Source: Bradyrhizobium genosp. L (GTDB lineage: Bacteria; Pseudomonadota; Alphaproteobacteria; Rhizobiales; Xanthobacteraceae). From it: DNA of 64,000 nucleotides. Position 1 is the stretch's first letter. The number at the start of each line of letters is the position of its first letter. Made by a program: the position numbers and the translations under genes. The notes beneath the pieces were generated by a model. It made no database searches and had not been told where the DNA came from. It saw only the letters and a program-made list of their open reading frames with translations. Below, piece by piece: positions 32,593 through 41,398 of the stretch. The stretch covers positions 4,526,001-4,590,000 of the forward strand of contig NZ_CP061378.1 in the NCBI RefSeq assembly GCF_015624485.1, written 5' to 3'.

Positions 32593-33009
32593 ATGAGACA
32601 TATCATCCTCGCGCTGGCGCTCCTGGTCCCGGCCACCGCGCTTGCCCAGGGCACCACGACACCGCCACCCGCCGATGAAGCAAAGCCGGCCGCCGCGCAG
32701 CCGATGGTCGGCGACAAGCCGCTGGTCCAGGTCGGCAAGAAGTCGGCCGCCAAGAAGGGCGCGAAGCCCGCGGCAGCGGCCGCTTCGGGCAAGCCGCAAT
32801 CGGTGGCGCAGAAGCTGCAGGCCTGCGGCGACGTCGACGACGGCACCAAGGACCGGCTGAACTGCTACGACGAAATCTTCAAGCCGCAGCCCAAGGCGAA
32901 GGCGCCCGTTGCCAAGGGCGTCAACGAATGCCGCTTCCTGAAGGAAGAGGACGACCGGCTGAACTGCTACAATGGCTTTGCCGACAAGATCCCGCGCCTG
33001 CCGCGCTAG
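32593..33009 (+). CDS. Small exported protein with two cysteine/DRLNCY repeats, 138 aa
   Basis: A signal peptide (about 1-18, ending ALAQ) is followed by a Pro/Ala/Lys-rich linker (about 20-70) and two copies of a motif with the pattern C-x(5-10)-D-x(1-5)-DRLNCY (near residues 78-95 and 114-128). This paired-cysteine pattern resembles periplasmic proteins in which each repeat forms one disulfide-held helical hairpin. I know no function. The ATG at 32593 has a weak ribosome site; longer in-frame readings enter the divergent folD promoter region and are unlikely. A hairpin follows at 33074. Confidence 0.75.
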   Translation: MRHIILALALLVPATALAQGTTTPPPADEAKPAAAQPMVGDKPLVQVGKKSAAKKGAKPAAAAASGKPQSVAQKLQACGDVDDGTKDRLNCYDEIFKPQPKAKAPVAKGVNECRFLKEEDDRLNCYNGFADKIPRLPR

Positions 33010-33073
33010 CCACGCTTTAGCGCGCGCGCGTCAGACGGCTGACCGTCCGCTTCGATGGTTGAAAAGCAGATCA

Positions 33074-33098
33074 CCGCCGCGGGCGTTTGCTGCGGCGG
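33074..33098. terminator. Hairpin between convergent genes
   Basis: CCGCCGC (33074-33080) and GCGGCGG (33092-33098) flank an 11-nt loop in the 115-bp gap between convergent stops at 33009 and 33125. It is GC-rich and lacks a T tract. Confidence 0.4.
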
Positions 33099-33124
33099 CG
33101 TGATCGATTTCGGCGAGATGGAAC

Positions 33125-33652
33125 CTACCAGGTCCCGAAACCGAAGAACCCGGAGCGCGGCTGCTGTTGCGCGACGCGGAACGGCTGGTACGGGCTCGGC
33201 TGAGCCAGACGGGTCGGTTGCAGCTGGGTCGGCGGATGGCTTCGCGCGATCTTGCGCTTTTTCGGCGCGGGGCGCGCTTGGGCCGGCGGGTCGACAGGCT
33301 TGGCCTCCGCCACCACCTGCTGGCTCTTCGCGTCACCCTTCTCCGGCGGAATGAACTGGGCGAAGGTATCGCGGACGCGGGCCTGCGCCGAGGTCTCGCG
33401 GGGGGCCGGCGGAGCCGCGGCGGCGATGACGTTGGCCCGCGGCGGGACGATGGTCGGCAGGCTGGTGTCATACACCACCCGCTCCGGCAATTTCTGGGTC
33501 GACCTGATGCGAACCGTGCTCTTGTCGATGCCGGGGGATGACAGGCCGGTCGCGGCGACGACGGTGTCCTGCGGAACCAGGGCATTCACGGCGAACAGCA
33601 GCGCGAGCAGGGCGCCGCCGACGAACAGGAAGTAACGCGCCACTGGCATCAT
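33125..33652 (-). CDS. Membrane-anchored Pro/Gln-rich hypothetical protein, 175 aa
   Basis: One N-terminal membrane segment (about 6-26: YFLFVGGALLALLFAVNAL) is followed by a periplasmic tail with Pro/Ala stretches and a basic, Gln-rich C-terminus (KKRKIARS, then AQQQPRSGFFGFGTW). It looks like a low-complexity cell-envelope linker protein. The ATG at 33652 follows GGGGGGAG. About 140 bp upstream (33791-33815, leftward) there is GGAAC-N16-AGTT, a poor stress-promoter match that I do not call. Function unknown. Confidence 0.7.
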   Translation of the reverse strand: MMPVARYFLFVGGALLALLFAVNALVPQDTVVAATGLSSPGIDKSTVRIRSTQKLPERVVYDTSLPTIVPPRANVIAAAAPPAPRETSAQARVRDTFAQFIPPEKGDAKSQQVVAEAKPVDPPAQARPAPKKRKIARSHPPTQLQPTRLAQPSPYQPFRVAQQQPRSGFFGFGTW

Positions 33653-33867
33653 CTTGGTAGCTCCCCCCGCGCAAGCAGGCGCGGACAAAAATCCTCTCGT
33701 GCGCGATGACGTCAGTCATCGCGCGACGATCTCATCGTTTGCGCATGATCACCCGAAATGGCGCCATCCCGCGCTGCCGGGTCGTTTCCTAACTGGCAAT
33801 ATGTTAGTTAGTTCCTGCCCGGCGTTTGTGGTTCACCCGGCCGGGTCACTTTTTCGCGATGGAAGGT

Positions 33868-34488
33868 TTAGAGGCGGCTCGCGGTCACCACCGAGCACTT
33901 CGCCTTACTTGCATTAATGTTTACGAAGCCGATCAACATCTGTGAATAGGTCTTGCGGCTCTTCATGGCGATGGTGTCGGGGATCAGCCGCTTGCGCGCG
34001 GTCAGCGGGCTGCCGTCGCGGCGCGAAAAGGCGCAGGCGATCTCGACATCCTTCACCGCGAAATCATTGCGGTTGCGCAGCGTCAGCGTAACCAGCGCCT
34101 TCGAGCCCAGCCCGCCGCGCCGCCATGATTGCGAGGCGATCCGCAGACCATCGAGCGGCGATTTGATGGCAGCGGCGTCCGGCGCGGGCTGCGATGCTTG
34201 CGGCGCGGCGATGCCGACCGTCGCGTGATCGACGGCCGCCGGAGCCGTCGCATCTTGCACGACGGCTTGACCAGGCTCGGTGTCACCGGATGCAGTTTGC
34301 GCCGCGAGGATGATTGCGGAGGATGACGACGATACATCGTCGTCGCCGGTGTCGCTCGGCTCGGGCAGCATTAACCATGCGGCGATGCCGGCGACCGCAA
34401 GCAGCGACGCCGCCAGACTCGCGCAGAGGCGGATTGCACCTGATGGTGCGGTGCCGAAATTCCGAAACGACGCCGAGCCGATCCGCAT
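33868..34488 (-). CDS. Single-pass membrane protein with Ig-like (FxLYD-type) periplasmic domain
   Basis: The 206-residue protein has a short cytosolic N-terminus, one membrane helix (about 20-42: CASLAASLLAVAGIAAWLML) and a Ser/Asp/Ala-rich linker to about residue 120. The C-terminal domain (from about 125: KALVTLTLRNRNDFAVKDVEIACAF and onward) has the strand pattern of FxLYD-like immunoglobulin folds, which bear on extracytoplasmic protein-protein contact. The ATG at 34488 is chosen; an upstream start adds 21 basic residues. It is in tandem with the gene at 33125, but 215 bp away. Function unknown. Confidence 0.72.
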   Translation of the reverse strand: MRIGSASFRNFGTAPSGAIRLCASLAASLLAVAGIAAWLMLPEPSDTGDDDVSSSSSAIILAAQTASGDTEPGQAVVQDATAPAAVDHATVGIAAPQASQPAPDAAAIKSPLDGLRIASQSWRRGGLGSKALVTLTLRNRNDFAVKDVEIACAFSRRDGSPLTARKRLIPDTIAMKSRKTYSQMLIGFVNINASKAKCSVVTASRL

Positions 34489-34699
34489 CGCCTTGCCCTC
34501 GCCCCAGCGGCAGCCACGCCAGCCTCGGCGCGCACACCGCTGCAAAGACAACCGCAGCCCGTAGTGATGGTTTCATTGCGGGACGACAATATTGCGACAG
34601 CCGTTCATCGCGGGTGGCCTCGCAGACCGGCGGTCGCTAGATTGTGCAGCTTCACAACGAGCGCCGCATCGCAAGCGACGCGCCAACAAGGAGATCGCC

Positions 34700-35095
34700 A
34701 TGCCGACCGTCACGTGGGACGTTACCTGGGACCATGTCCATCTGCGCAGCCCGGACCCCGAGGCGACCGCGACATGGCTGCGCGACGTCCTCGGCGGCGA
34801 GATCATCCGCGGCCCCGGCCGGATCGACGTCCAGCTCGGCGGCGCCAAAGTGTTCATCGCCGAAGTCGCACCGGGCGACGGCGTCAACGCGCCGCCGGTC
34901 ACGCCCTATCAGGGGCTCGATCATTTCGGGCTGACGGTCAAGGACATCGACGCCGTCGCCGCCGAAATCAAGGCCAAGGGCGTCACCTTCACCAAGGAGC
35001 CGACCACGATCCGTCCCGGCGTGCGCATCTGTTTCATCCAGGGGCCGCAGGGCATCTCGATCGAGCTCCTGGAGCGCGACAAGAAGTACACTTGA
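34700..35095 (+). CDS. VOC-superfamily (glyoxalase/dioxygenase fold) protein
   Basis: A 131-residue single-domain protein with two beta-alpha-beta-beta-beta modules. The opening WDHVHLRSPDPEATATWLRD supplies a first metal-ligand His (His12 or His14), GLDHFGLTVKDIDAVAAEIKAKG gives a second His near 76, and the end ISIELLERD gives a Glu near 124. These are the standard VOC metal positions. The reaction is unknown; family members include glyoxalase I, epimerases and resistance proteins. The ATG at 34700 follows AAGGAG at 7 nt. Confidence 0.87.
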   Translation: MPTVTWDVTWDHVHLRSPDPEATATWLRDVLGGEIIRGPGRIDVQLGGAKVFIAEVAPGDGVNAPPVTPYQGLDHFGLTVKDIDAVAAEIKAKGVTFTKEPTTIRPGVRICFIQGPQGISIELLERDKKYT

Positions 35096-35267
35096 TGCAA
35101 GGTTAGTCGGTGTCCCGGACGCGGTGCGGCGCGCAGTGCCGCTCCGCAGTGCCGGGACCCATCTCACCGCCTGCCCTCGTCGCCAGCTGGACCCCGGATC
35201 AGCAGCGCATCACTTCGTGCTGCGCAGCATCCGGGGAACGTGTCGAGACACGCGCGCCCTTCCCGCG

Positions 35268-35720
35268 CTACGTCATGCTGCCTGGCATGAAGCAGCGGAT
35301 CGTCACGCCCATGTAGCCGTGGATCGGCCACACCATGGTGCGGCCCGCGCGATTGGGCTCGGTGATGACGGCCTCGTCGGGCACGTCGATCCAATTGCCG
35401 TCGAGCCGCACGCGGTAGTGGCCCTCCTTGGACTCCCAGTCGACGTCGCTGACCGCGCTGCCGTCGGCATCCGAGCAGCACGGCCCCTTGCCGCTGCGTA
35501 GACCGTCGAACCATTGCTTGAGAGGTGAATTGGCGTAGCGCCCATCGGGATCGCGCGCCCGCGTGCCTTGGGTGGGCGCGATCAACAGCAGCACCGCGAG
35601 GCTAAGCCTCGGTGCAAGGCTCAGTGCAAGGCTAAGTGCAAGACGAAGTGAACGAGTCCAAGTTCCATTGACCGTGCATAGGCGCGCCGAACGGTCGCCG
35701 GATTCCATCCAGTCTGACAT
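35268..35720 (-). CDS. Exported hypothetical protein, 150 aa, with repeat-built signal region
   Basis: Start at the ATG at 35720 (GGAG 8 nt upstream). The N-terminal 24 or so residues are polar; then a hydrophobic stretch (SLRLALSLALSLAPRLSLAVLLLIA) acts as signal or anchor. The mature part has a Gly/Cys segment (GKGPCCSDADG), a strand pair (YRVRLDGNWIDVPDEAVI) and ends RCFMPGSMT. The last part resembles small secreted proteins common in rhizobia, but I cannot name a family. Its signal region is encoded by a 12-bp tandem repeat (35612-35647). Confidence 0.75.
   Translation of the reverse strand: MSDWMESGDRSARLCTVNGTWTRSLRLALSLALSLAPRLSLAVLLLIAPTQGTRARDPDGRYANSPLKQWFDGLRSGKGPCCSDADGSAVSDVDWESKEGHYRVRLDGNWIDVPDEAVITEPNRAGRTMVWPIHGYMGVTIRCFMPGSMT
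35612..35647. repeat. 12-bp tandem repeat inside a signal-peptide region
   Basis: Three units of GTGCAAGGCTMA (35612-35623, 35624-35635, 35636-35647, the last degenerate) encode repeating Leu-Ala-Leu-Ser on the minus strand. Unit gain or loss would change the hydrophobic core length in steps of four residues without a frameshift. Confidence 0.7.
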
Positions 35721-35959
35721 GTGTTTTGCTCCAGCACTCACCGGCCAGTGCAACCAGAGCTATGCATTTCGCGGGCCAGTTTGATTCGCGCGTACGGTCC
35801 GCTGTCATCGCGCCGTCACACCGACTGGCAGGAACCGAGGGTTCACAGCAACTCCGGACACCCCCGGAATCAACCTGCCGCATTGCACGAGGTTGCGCGC
35901 TTTGGCATAAAAAACCAACCGGCTTTCCGTGGGCGCGGACGGCCGGCAAATGGGACGTC

Positions 35960-36310
35960 ATGAAGAACGGGCTGTACTCAATTCACGTCACCCTGCTGGA
36001 CGGGCGCGTCGGCAAGGGCAGTGGTGTGATTCTCTTCCGCGACGGCCAGATCCTGGGCGGCGATGCCTACCTCTATTACACCGGCAGCTACACGGTGAAG
36101 GGCGATGCCTTCAAGGGCGAGGTCCTGGTGCAGCGCCACACCACGCCGCGCGAAACCGACAATCCCTTGTTCGGCGGCCCGGCCCCGGTCGGCATCGGCG
36201 TGACCGGCAGCTTCACCGACACCCGCGCCACCATGAATGGCACCGCGCTGGTCGGCAAAGCGAGCCTGATCTTCAGCGCCACGCTGCACCGGCTCGCGGA
36301 TATCAACTAG
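35960..36310 (+). CDS. GrlR-like small barrel protein, 116 aa
   Basis: The opening KNGLYSIHVTLLDGR, then GSGVILFRDGQILGGDAYLYYTGSY and KGEVLVQRHT fit the GrlR family, an eight-stranded lipocalin-like barrel first known as the repressor of the enterocyte-effacement type III secretion locus. Soil bacteria carry many GrlR-like proteins of unknown role. The ATG at 35960 lies inside a longer open frame whose upstream part reads as noncoding. No type III secretion gene is nearby. It is monocistronic, and a palindromic repeat follows. Confidence 0.8.
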   Translation: MKNGLYSIHVTLLDGRVGKGSGVILFRDGQILGGDAYLYYTGSYTVKGDAFKGEVLVQRHTTPRETDNPLFGGPAPVGIGVTGSFTDTRATMNGTALVGKASLIFSATLHRLADIN

Positions 36311-36330
36311 GCGCGTGCAACTAGGCTGAC

Positions 36331-36454
36331 GTCGTCCTGGCGAAAGCCAGGACCCATTACCCCGACTGTCAATTGCTGCGTGACGCGCTGGGGCTACGAT
36401 CCCGTCGACAATCAGGCTCAGTGGTTATGGGTCCTGGCTTTCGCCAGGACGACG
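36331..36454. repeat. Dispersed inverted repeat (GTCGTCCTGGCGAAAGCC type)
   Basis: The left arm (36331-36357, ending CCAGGACCCAT) and the right arm (36428-36454, starting ATGGGTCCTGG) are inverted copies about 70 bp apart. Each arm is itself a small hairpin around GGCGAAAGCC. It fills the gap between the convergent genes ending at 36310 and 36493. It is the same family as 40416-40541 and 57126-57249. Confidence 0.85.
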
Positions 36455-36492
36455 ATGGCGGCACGGCTGGAATCAAACGGCGCCACCGCGAA

Positions 36493-39177
36493 CTACTCCG
36501 CGGCCTGCTCCAGCGGGGCGACGCGGGGCAGGATCATCTGGATGCGGGTGCCGCGGCCGGGTTCGGAATCGAGATTGAGCCGGCCGCCGAGCCGGTTGGT
36601 GACGATGCTGTAGACGATGTGCAGGCCGAGCCCGGTGCCGCCCTGGTCGCGCCGCGTCGTGAAGAACGGGTCGAAGGCGCGGCGGCGCACGTCGAGGCTC
36701 ATGCCGCAGCCATTGTCGGAGAACAGCACCTCGACATTGTCCTTGCCGGAGGACCGCACCTGGATGTCGACCTCGCCGGCCTTGCCGTCCGGAAACGCAT
36801 GCGCGACCGCGTTGAGGAACAGATTGGTCAGCACCTGGCCGTACGGCCCCGGATAGGAGTTCATGATCAGGCTCGGCTCGCAATCGACGTTGAGCGTCAG
36901 ATTATGCTTGCGCAGGCCGGGACGCAGACTCATCACCACCTGCTCGGTGAGATCGCCGAGATCGAAGGAGCGCTGGTCGGAATAGTTGCGGTCGGCGGCG
37001 ACCTGCTTGAACGACTGGATCAGCTCGGCGGCGCGGTTGAGATTGGCGACCAGCTGCGATGACGCATCGCGGGCGGTGTCGATGAATTCGTTGAGGCTGG
37101 AGCGGCGCAGGTCGCCGCGCTCGATCTGGGCGCCGAACAGCGCGGTCTTGCGCTCGAGCGCGGAGGCCACCGTCAGGCTGATGCCGACGGGGTTGTTGAC
37201 CTCGTGGGCGACGCCGGCCACCAGGCGGCCGAGGGCGGCGAGCTTCTCGGCCTCGATCAGCGAGTTCTGGGTCTCGCGCAAATTGCGCAGCGCGGCCTCG
37301 GCGGAGTCCTTCGCCTTGCGCATCTCCTGCTCGGAGCGCTTGCGCTCGCCGATGTCGAGCGCGACCGAGACGATGTTCTCGATCTCGCCCTGCCCGTCGA
37401 GGATCGGCAGCTTGTTGACCAGCCATTGCCGCATGTTGCCGGCGGAGTCCTGGTATTCCTCCTCGTAGAAGCCGAGTTCGCGGCGCGCCGTCAGCACGCG
37501 CTTGTCGTTCTCGTCGGTCTTGGCCGCGCCGTAGCGCGACATCAGGTCGGCGGTGGTCTTGCCGATCGCCTCCTGCGGCTCGATGCCGAAGATGCCGGCC
37601 ATGTAGCGGTTCATCAGCACGTAACGCAGCTCGCGGTCCTTGACGTTGATGACGGCGGGCACCGTGTCGATGACCATCTGCAGCAGCCGGCGGCCCTCGG
37701 CGATCGCGTCCTCGGCGCGCTTCTGGTCGGTGATGTCGCGCACCGTGCCCTCGTAGCGGATCACCTCGCGGCCATCGTCGTCGCGCACCACGGTGGCGGA
37801 ATCGGACAGCCAGAGCACGGTGCCGTCGCGCGATCGCACCTGGTATTCATAGTCGCGCACCACGCCGTCGCGCTGCATCAGCGCCTGATACTGCTCCCGC
37901 GCCGCCGGATCGACATAGACGGTGGAGGCGATGTCATCGATCCCGTTCATGAGATCCTGCGGCGTGCCGTAGCCCATCATCCGCGCCAGCGCCGGGTTGG
38001 CGTTGAGCAGCGTGCCGCCCGGCGTCGTCACGTAGATGCCCTCGACCGAGGCCTCGAACAGCTTGCGGTAGCTCTCCTCGGCGAGCCGCTGCTCGGCGAG
38101 CGCGCGCAGCGCCGCCTCGCGCGCGGTGTCGGCGTCGACAAGCGCCTGGCGGAATACCTCGGCGGCGCGCGCGATATCGCCGATCTCGTTGTCGAGATCG
38201 GCGCCCGGGATGAACGCGTCCTTCTCGCCACCCGAGACCTTGCGGATCGAGCGCGCGATCTTGGCGAGCGGCCGCACCGTGCGGCGCACCACCAGCGCGG
38301 CCGCAAACAGGCCGATCAGCACGCCCGCGGTGCCGAGCACGATGCTCTGCCATTTCGCCTCGGCCAGCGTGCGGGCGAAGTCGCGCGACAGCACATGGCC
38401 GCGGCGGGCGCTGAGCTCGCGCAGCAGCTCGGTGACGCGCTGGATCAGCCGGCCCTCCTCGCCGAGCACCTCCTTGTCGATGTCGGCGATCTGGCCCTCG
38501 CGCACCGCGACCGCGCTGAGCGCCTCGGCGTAATTGTCGACGGCGCCGCGCAAAGCCGGATCGGCGATGGCCATCGCGCGCATGCTCTGCGCGGCCTGCT
38601 CGACGGCAGAGGTGTTGTGCGCGAGCAGCGCGGTCGCGACCCGGCTCTGGGCCTCCGACAGCCCCGCCGCCAGCGCCGCATCGCTGCTGGTTGCGACGGC
38701 CTTGTCGAAGGCATCGCGCAGCGGCGGCAGGCCGGCAAGCAGCTCGGCACGGCGGCTGAGCAGCGCCGAGATCCGCTCGATGCCGCCGCGATAGGTGGAG
38801 AGCCGCTGGGTGACGCCGTCGATCATGTCCTGCTGCTCGGGCGCAAGTTCGATGCGGGTCTTCTTCAGGATCTCGCTCAGCGACTGCGCGGCCTCGACCA
38901 CCTGCACCGAATGGGTACCAGGCTCGGTGACGAAATCCCGCGCCGCCAGCCGCAGCTCGTTCATGCGGCGGTCGATGTCTTCGGCGATATCGCCGACGCT
39001 CTGCAGCCGTTGCAGCTCGGCAAAGGTCGTATCGATATGCCGGATCGCGATCACGCTGGCGGTGGATGTGATGATGATCACAGCCAGCACCAGCAGGAAG
39101 CTGCCGAACGTGAGCTGGCCGATCGAGAGGGAGAACGCTCGCGGTGCTTGCGAATTCGGCGGCAGTTCAGCGGTCAT
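36493..39177 (-). CDS. HAMP/PAS membrane sensor histidine kinase
   Basis: An 894-residue kinase. TM1 (about 23-48) and TM2 (about 296-316) enclose a long helical periplasmic domain with heptad-like pattern, probably a four-helix bundle. A HAMP follows (RRTVRPLAKIARSIRKVSGG near 318-337), then two PAS domains (about 385-500 and 515-635), a coiled coil, a HisKA with the H-box GVAHEVNNPVG and an HATPase (DNGCGMS, GGTGLGLHI). No receiver domain or response regulator is attached or adjacent, so its partner is elsewhere. The ATG at 39177 is preferred over a start 21 codons upstream. The signal is unknown. Confidence 0.92.
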   Translation of the reverse strand: MTAELPPNSQAPRAFSLSIGQLTFGSFLLVLAVIIITSTASVIAIRHIDTTFAELQRLQSVGDIAEDIDRRMNELRLAARDFVTEPGTHSVQVVEAAQSLSEILKKTRIELAPEQQDMIDGVTQRLSTYRGGIERISALLSRRAELLAGLPPLRDAFDKAVATSSDAALAAGLSEAQSRVATALLAHNTSAVEQAAQSMRAMAIADPALRGAVDNYAEALSAVAVREGQIADIDKEVLGEEGRLIQRVTELLRELSARRGHVLSRDFARTLAEAKWQSIVLGTAGVLIGLFAAALVVRRTVRPLAKIARSIRKVSGGEKDAFIPGADLDNEIGDIARAAEVFRQALVDADTAREAALRALAEQRLAEESYRKLFEASVEGIYVTTPGGTLLNANPALARMMGYGTPQDLMNGIDDIASTVYVDPAAREQYQALMQRDGVVRDYEYQVRSRDGTVLWLSDSATVVRDDDGREVIRYEGTVRDITDQKRAEDAIAEGRRLLQMVIDTVPAVINVKDRELRYVLMNRYMAGIFGIEPQEAIGKTTADLMSRYGAAKTDENDKRVLTARRELGFYEEEYQDSAGNMRQWLVNKLPILDGQGEIENIVSVALDIGERKRSEQEMRKAKDSAEAALRNLRETQNSLIEAEKLAALGRLVAGVAHEVNNPVGISLTVASALERKTALFGAQIERGDLRRSSLNEFIDTARDASSQLVANLNRAAELIQSFKQVAADRNYSDQRSFDLGDLTEQVVMSLRPGLRKHNLTLNVDCEPSLIMNSYPGPYGQVLTNLFLNAVAHAFPDGKAGEVDIQVRSSGKDNVEVLFSDNGCGMSLDVRRRAFDPFFTTRRDQGGTGLGLHIVYSIVTNRLGGRLNLDSEPGRGTRIQMILPRVAPLEQAAE

Positions 39178-39406
39178 GGATCGAGGCCGGGGTCCAGTTC
39201 GGCCGGCAATATACGGGAAATTACGGGCCGTGGGGAACATGCTGCAGGGCAGAAGCAGGCTGTGGTGTGATCCGCATCACCTTGGACGGCCCGGGGCTCG
39301 AATTCGGCACAGGCGCAGCTTCAGTCGCGGGCGCTCAACCACCGGCTGGAGCGCGCCGGCCGACATCGTGAAGCCGAACCGAGTGGCGGTTTCGGCAGCT
39401 GAAACT

Positions 39407-40315
39407 TTAGGCTGTCGCCGTTTTGCGCGGCGGGATCGTCATGGCGGCGACGCCGATCACGACGCAGGCGAGCCCAATCCACGCCGTCGGGCTCAGCCGT
39501 TCGCCGAGGAAGGTGACGCTGAGCGCAACCCCTATCGGCACCCGCAAATAGGCCTGCGCCGTGGTGCCGACCGAGCCCAGGGTCTGGATCAGACGGAAAT
39601 AGATCACGAAGGCGATCGCAGTCGAGAACACGGCCAGCGCCAGCAGCGCGAGCAGCGAGCTTGTCGACGGCGACAGCGTCCAGGGACGCTCGACGGCGAG
39701 GCTGAGCGGAACCAGGATCGCGGCGCCTGCGAGCAGCGAACCGGCCGCCGGTGCCATCGGATCGAGCCCCTTGAAGCCGCGGCTGAAGATCGCAGCGCAG
39801 GCATAGCAGATCGTGGCAACGACGATGGCGGTTTCGGCCACGATCCCGGTGCCAAGATCGTTGAATGCATCGACGCCGACGATCAGGCAGATGCCGGCCA
39901 TGCCTGACATCACCCCGAACAGCTTTCGCGGGCTCGCCGCCTCGTGGCGCGTCACCAGCGCGGTAAGCAGGAAGGTGAAGATCGGCGAGGCCGAGTTGAG
40001 GATGGTGGCAAGCCCGGCATCGACGAAGCGCTCGCCCCAGGCGATCAGGGTCCACGGAATCACGCTGTTGAGGCAGGCCTGGAAGATGAAGCGGCGCCAG
40101 GTCGCAGCATCCGCGGGCATTGCCACGCCGCGGATCCGCATGATGACGAGCAGCAGAGCGCCAGCGATCGCCGTGCGCGCCGCGATCAGCGTGATCGGCG
40201 GGATGGTCGCGACCCCAAGCTTGATGAAGGTGTAGGAGCCGCCCCAGAGGGTGGCAAGCCCAAGCAAGAGCGCCAGCTCGAAGGCCATGCCGGGCTGGCG
40301 CGGATTGGTGGTCAT
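39407..40315 (-). CDS. EamA-family (DMT) transporter, second copy
   Basis: A 302-residue inner-membrane protein with about ten helices in two EamA repeats. It opens FELALLLGLATLWGGSYTFIKLGV and has the internal NSVIPWTLIAWGERFVDAGLATILNSASP segment typical of the clade. It is distinct from the EamA protein at 17426, with which it shares only the family pattern. No regulator of the LysR or AraC type, which often pairs with exporters, is next to it. The substrate is unknown. Confidence 0.9.
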   Translation of the reverse strand: MTTNPRQPGMAFELALLLGLATLWGGSYTFIKLGVATIPPITLIAARTAIAGALLLVIMRIRGVAMPADAATWRRFIFQACLNSVIPWTLIAWGERFVDAGLATILNSASPIFTFLLTALVTRHEAASPRKLFGVMSGMAGICLIVGVDAFNDLGTGIVAETAIVVATICYACAAIFSRGFKGLDPMAPAAGSLLAGAAILVPLSLAVERPWTLSPSTSSLLALLALAVFSTAIAFVIYFRLIQTLGSVGTTAQAYLRVPIGVALSVTFLGERLSPTAWIGLACVVIGVAAMTIPPRKTATA

Positions 40316-40415
40316 GGGCGGAGATTCCGTCTCGTTGAGCGAGACGGAAGCTACAACGGTCCGAGGCGAAGATACTTCGCTATCGGCCGAAGTGTGAAAG
40401 CGGCTCTCTTCCCCT

Positions 40416-40541
40416 CGTCGTCCCGGCGAAAGCCGGGACCCATAGCCACAGGGTTGTGTTGTTGAAAAAAGCTGTGGCCCCGGCGTCGCGCAACAATGAA
40501 CATTGGTGGTTATGGGTCCCGGCTTTCGCCGGGACGACGGC
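40416..40541. repeat. Dispersed inverted repeat (GTCGTCCCGGCGAAAGCC type)
   Basis: Arms at 40416-40443 and 40513-40541 are inverted copies that each contain a GGCGAAAGCC hairpin, with the conserved CCCATA edge. It lies between the EamA start and the NUDIX gene. Confidence 0.85.
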
Positions 40542-40595
40542 GAATGTTTTGCAGCGCCTAGGGGCCATCCACTCCCGATCTCTCAGGATGACCGC

Positions 40596-41396
40596 TTACC
40601 CCAGCGCGCCGACCTCGAACACTTCGCCGTCGTAGCCGGCTTCCTTGGGAATGCGGAGCTGGCGGCCGGTGGCGGTCTTGGTCATCACGGGCATCACGGC
40701 GACGATCGACATGCCCTTGCTGTCGGCGAGCGCGGCGCCGACATTCGGCTGCTTGCCGAGCCGGATCAGATTGCGCGTGGTCGGGAACGGAAGCTTGAAG
40801 CGGCCGCTCTCGCCGCCCTCCAGCGCCTCGCGCGGCGACAGCCAGATCGAGTCGGTCGATTCCTTGCCGTCATGGGCGCCGAGCTGTTCGGGCGGCGCGG
40901 CGGCCAGGAAGAACCAGGTGTCGAACCGCTTCGGCATGCCCTCCGGCGTGATCCAGTGTGCGTAGGGCACCAGCGCGTCGAGCGCGAGCACCATGCCGTT
41001 GTCGGTCAGCACCTTGAGGAAGGTGATCTTGCCTTCGTTCAGCTCGGCGCGATGGGCGAGCGCGATCTCGGCGGCACGCTTCGCAGCGACCAGATCGTTC
41101 GATCCTTTCGGCCGCGCCAGCAGGATGCCGCTTTCTTCAAAGGTCTCGCGGATGCCGGCGATGCGGAAGCCCAACGCATCGGCATCGAGCCCCTCGCCGC
41201 CCGAATAGAGCGCAGGATTGGCCGCGATCTCCTTGTCGTTCTTGTCGACGCTACCGCCGGGAAACACCAGCGCGCCCGAGTTGAACTCGATCTGGTGATG
41301 GCGGACCATCATGAAGATCTCGATTTCGGACGCCGCCGCGCCGTCGCGCAGCAGCAGCACCGTGGACGCCAGACGCGGAGCGACGATCTCGGCCAT
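40596..41396 (-). CDS. NUDIX hydrolase (NUDT19/RNase-associated clade)
   Basis: A 266-residue hydrolase of nucleoside-diphosphate-linked compounds. The Nudix core RETFEESGILL (about 82-92) supplies the metal-binding glutamates. The box starts further upstream (FPGGSVDKNDKEI near 44-56), so a 30-residue insertion separates the glycine end from the REx-EE end, as in the coenzyme-A pyrophosphatase-like NUDT7/19 group. A CoA-diphosphatase role would suit the acyl-CoA genes that follow upstream on the same strand, but this is inference. It starts 2 nt behind the DHDPS-like gene's stop, suggesting one transcript. Confidence 0.83.
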   Translation of the reverse strand: MAEIVAPRLASTVLLLRDGAAASEIEIFMMVRHHQIEFNSGALVFPGGSVDKNDKEIAANPALYSGGEGLDADALGFRIAGIRETFEESGILLARPKGSNDLVAAKRAAEIALAHRAELNEGKITFLKVLTDNGMVLALDALVPYAHWITPEGMPKRFDTWFFLAAAPPEQLGAHDGKESTDSIWLSPREALEGGESGRFKLPFPTTRNLIRLGKQPNVGAALADSKGMSIVAVMPVMTKTATGRQLRIPKEAGYDGEVFEVGALG

Positions 41397-41398
41397 GA

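Noticed and set aside
33791..33815. EcfG promoter upstream of the gene at 33125
   Set aside because: The -10 reads AGTT and the site is about 140 bp from the start; the match is too weak beside the true consensus.
36331..36454. CRISPR array
   Set aside because: The repeats here are paired inverted copies, not regularly spaced direct repeats, and no cas genes occur in the window.
37204..39270. A 688-codon plus-strand reading
   Set aside because: It is the antisense shadow of the HAMP/PAS kinase and has no recognisable domain.
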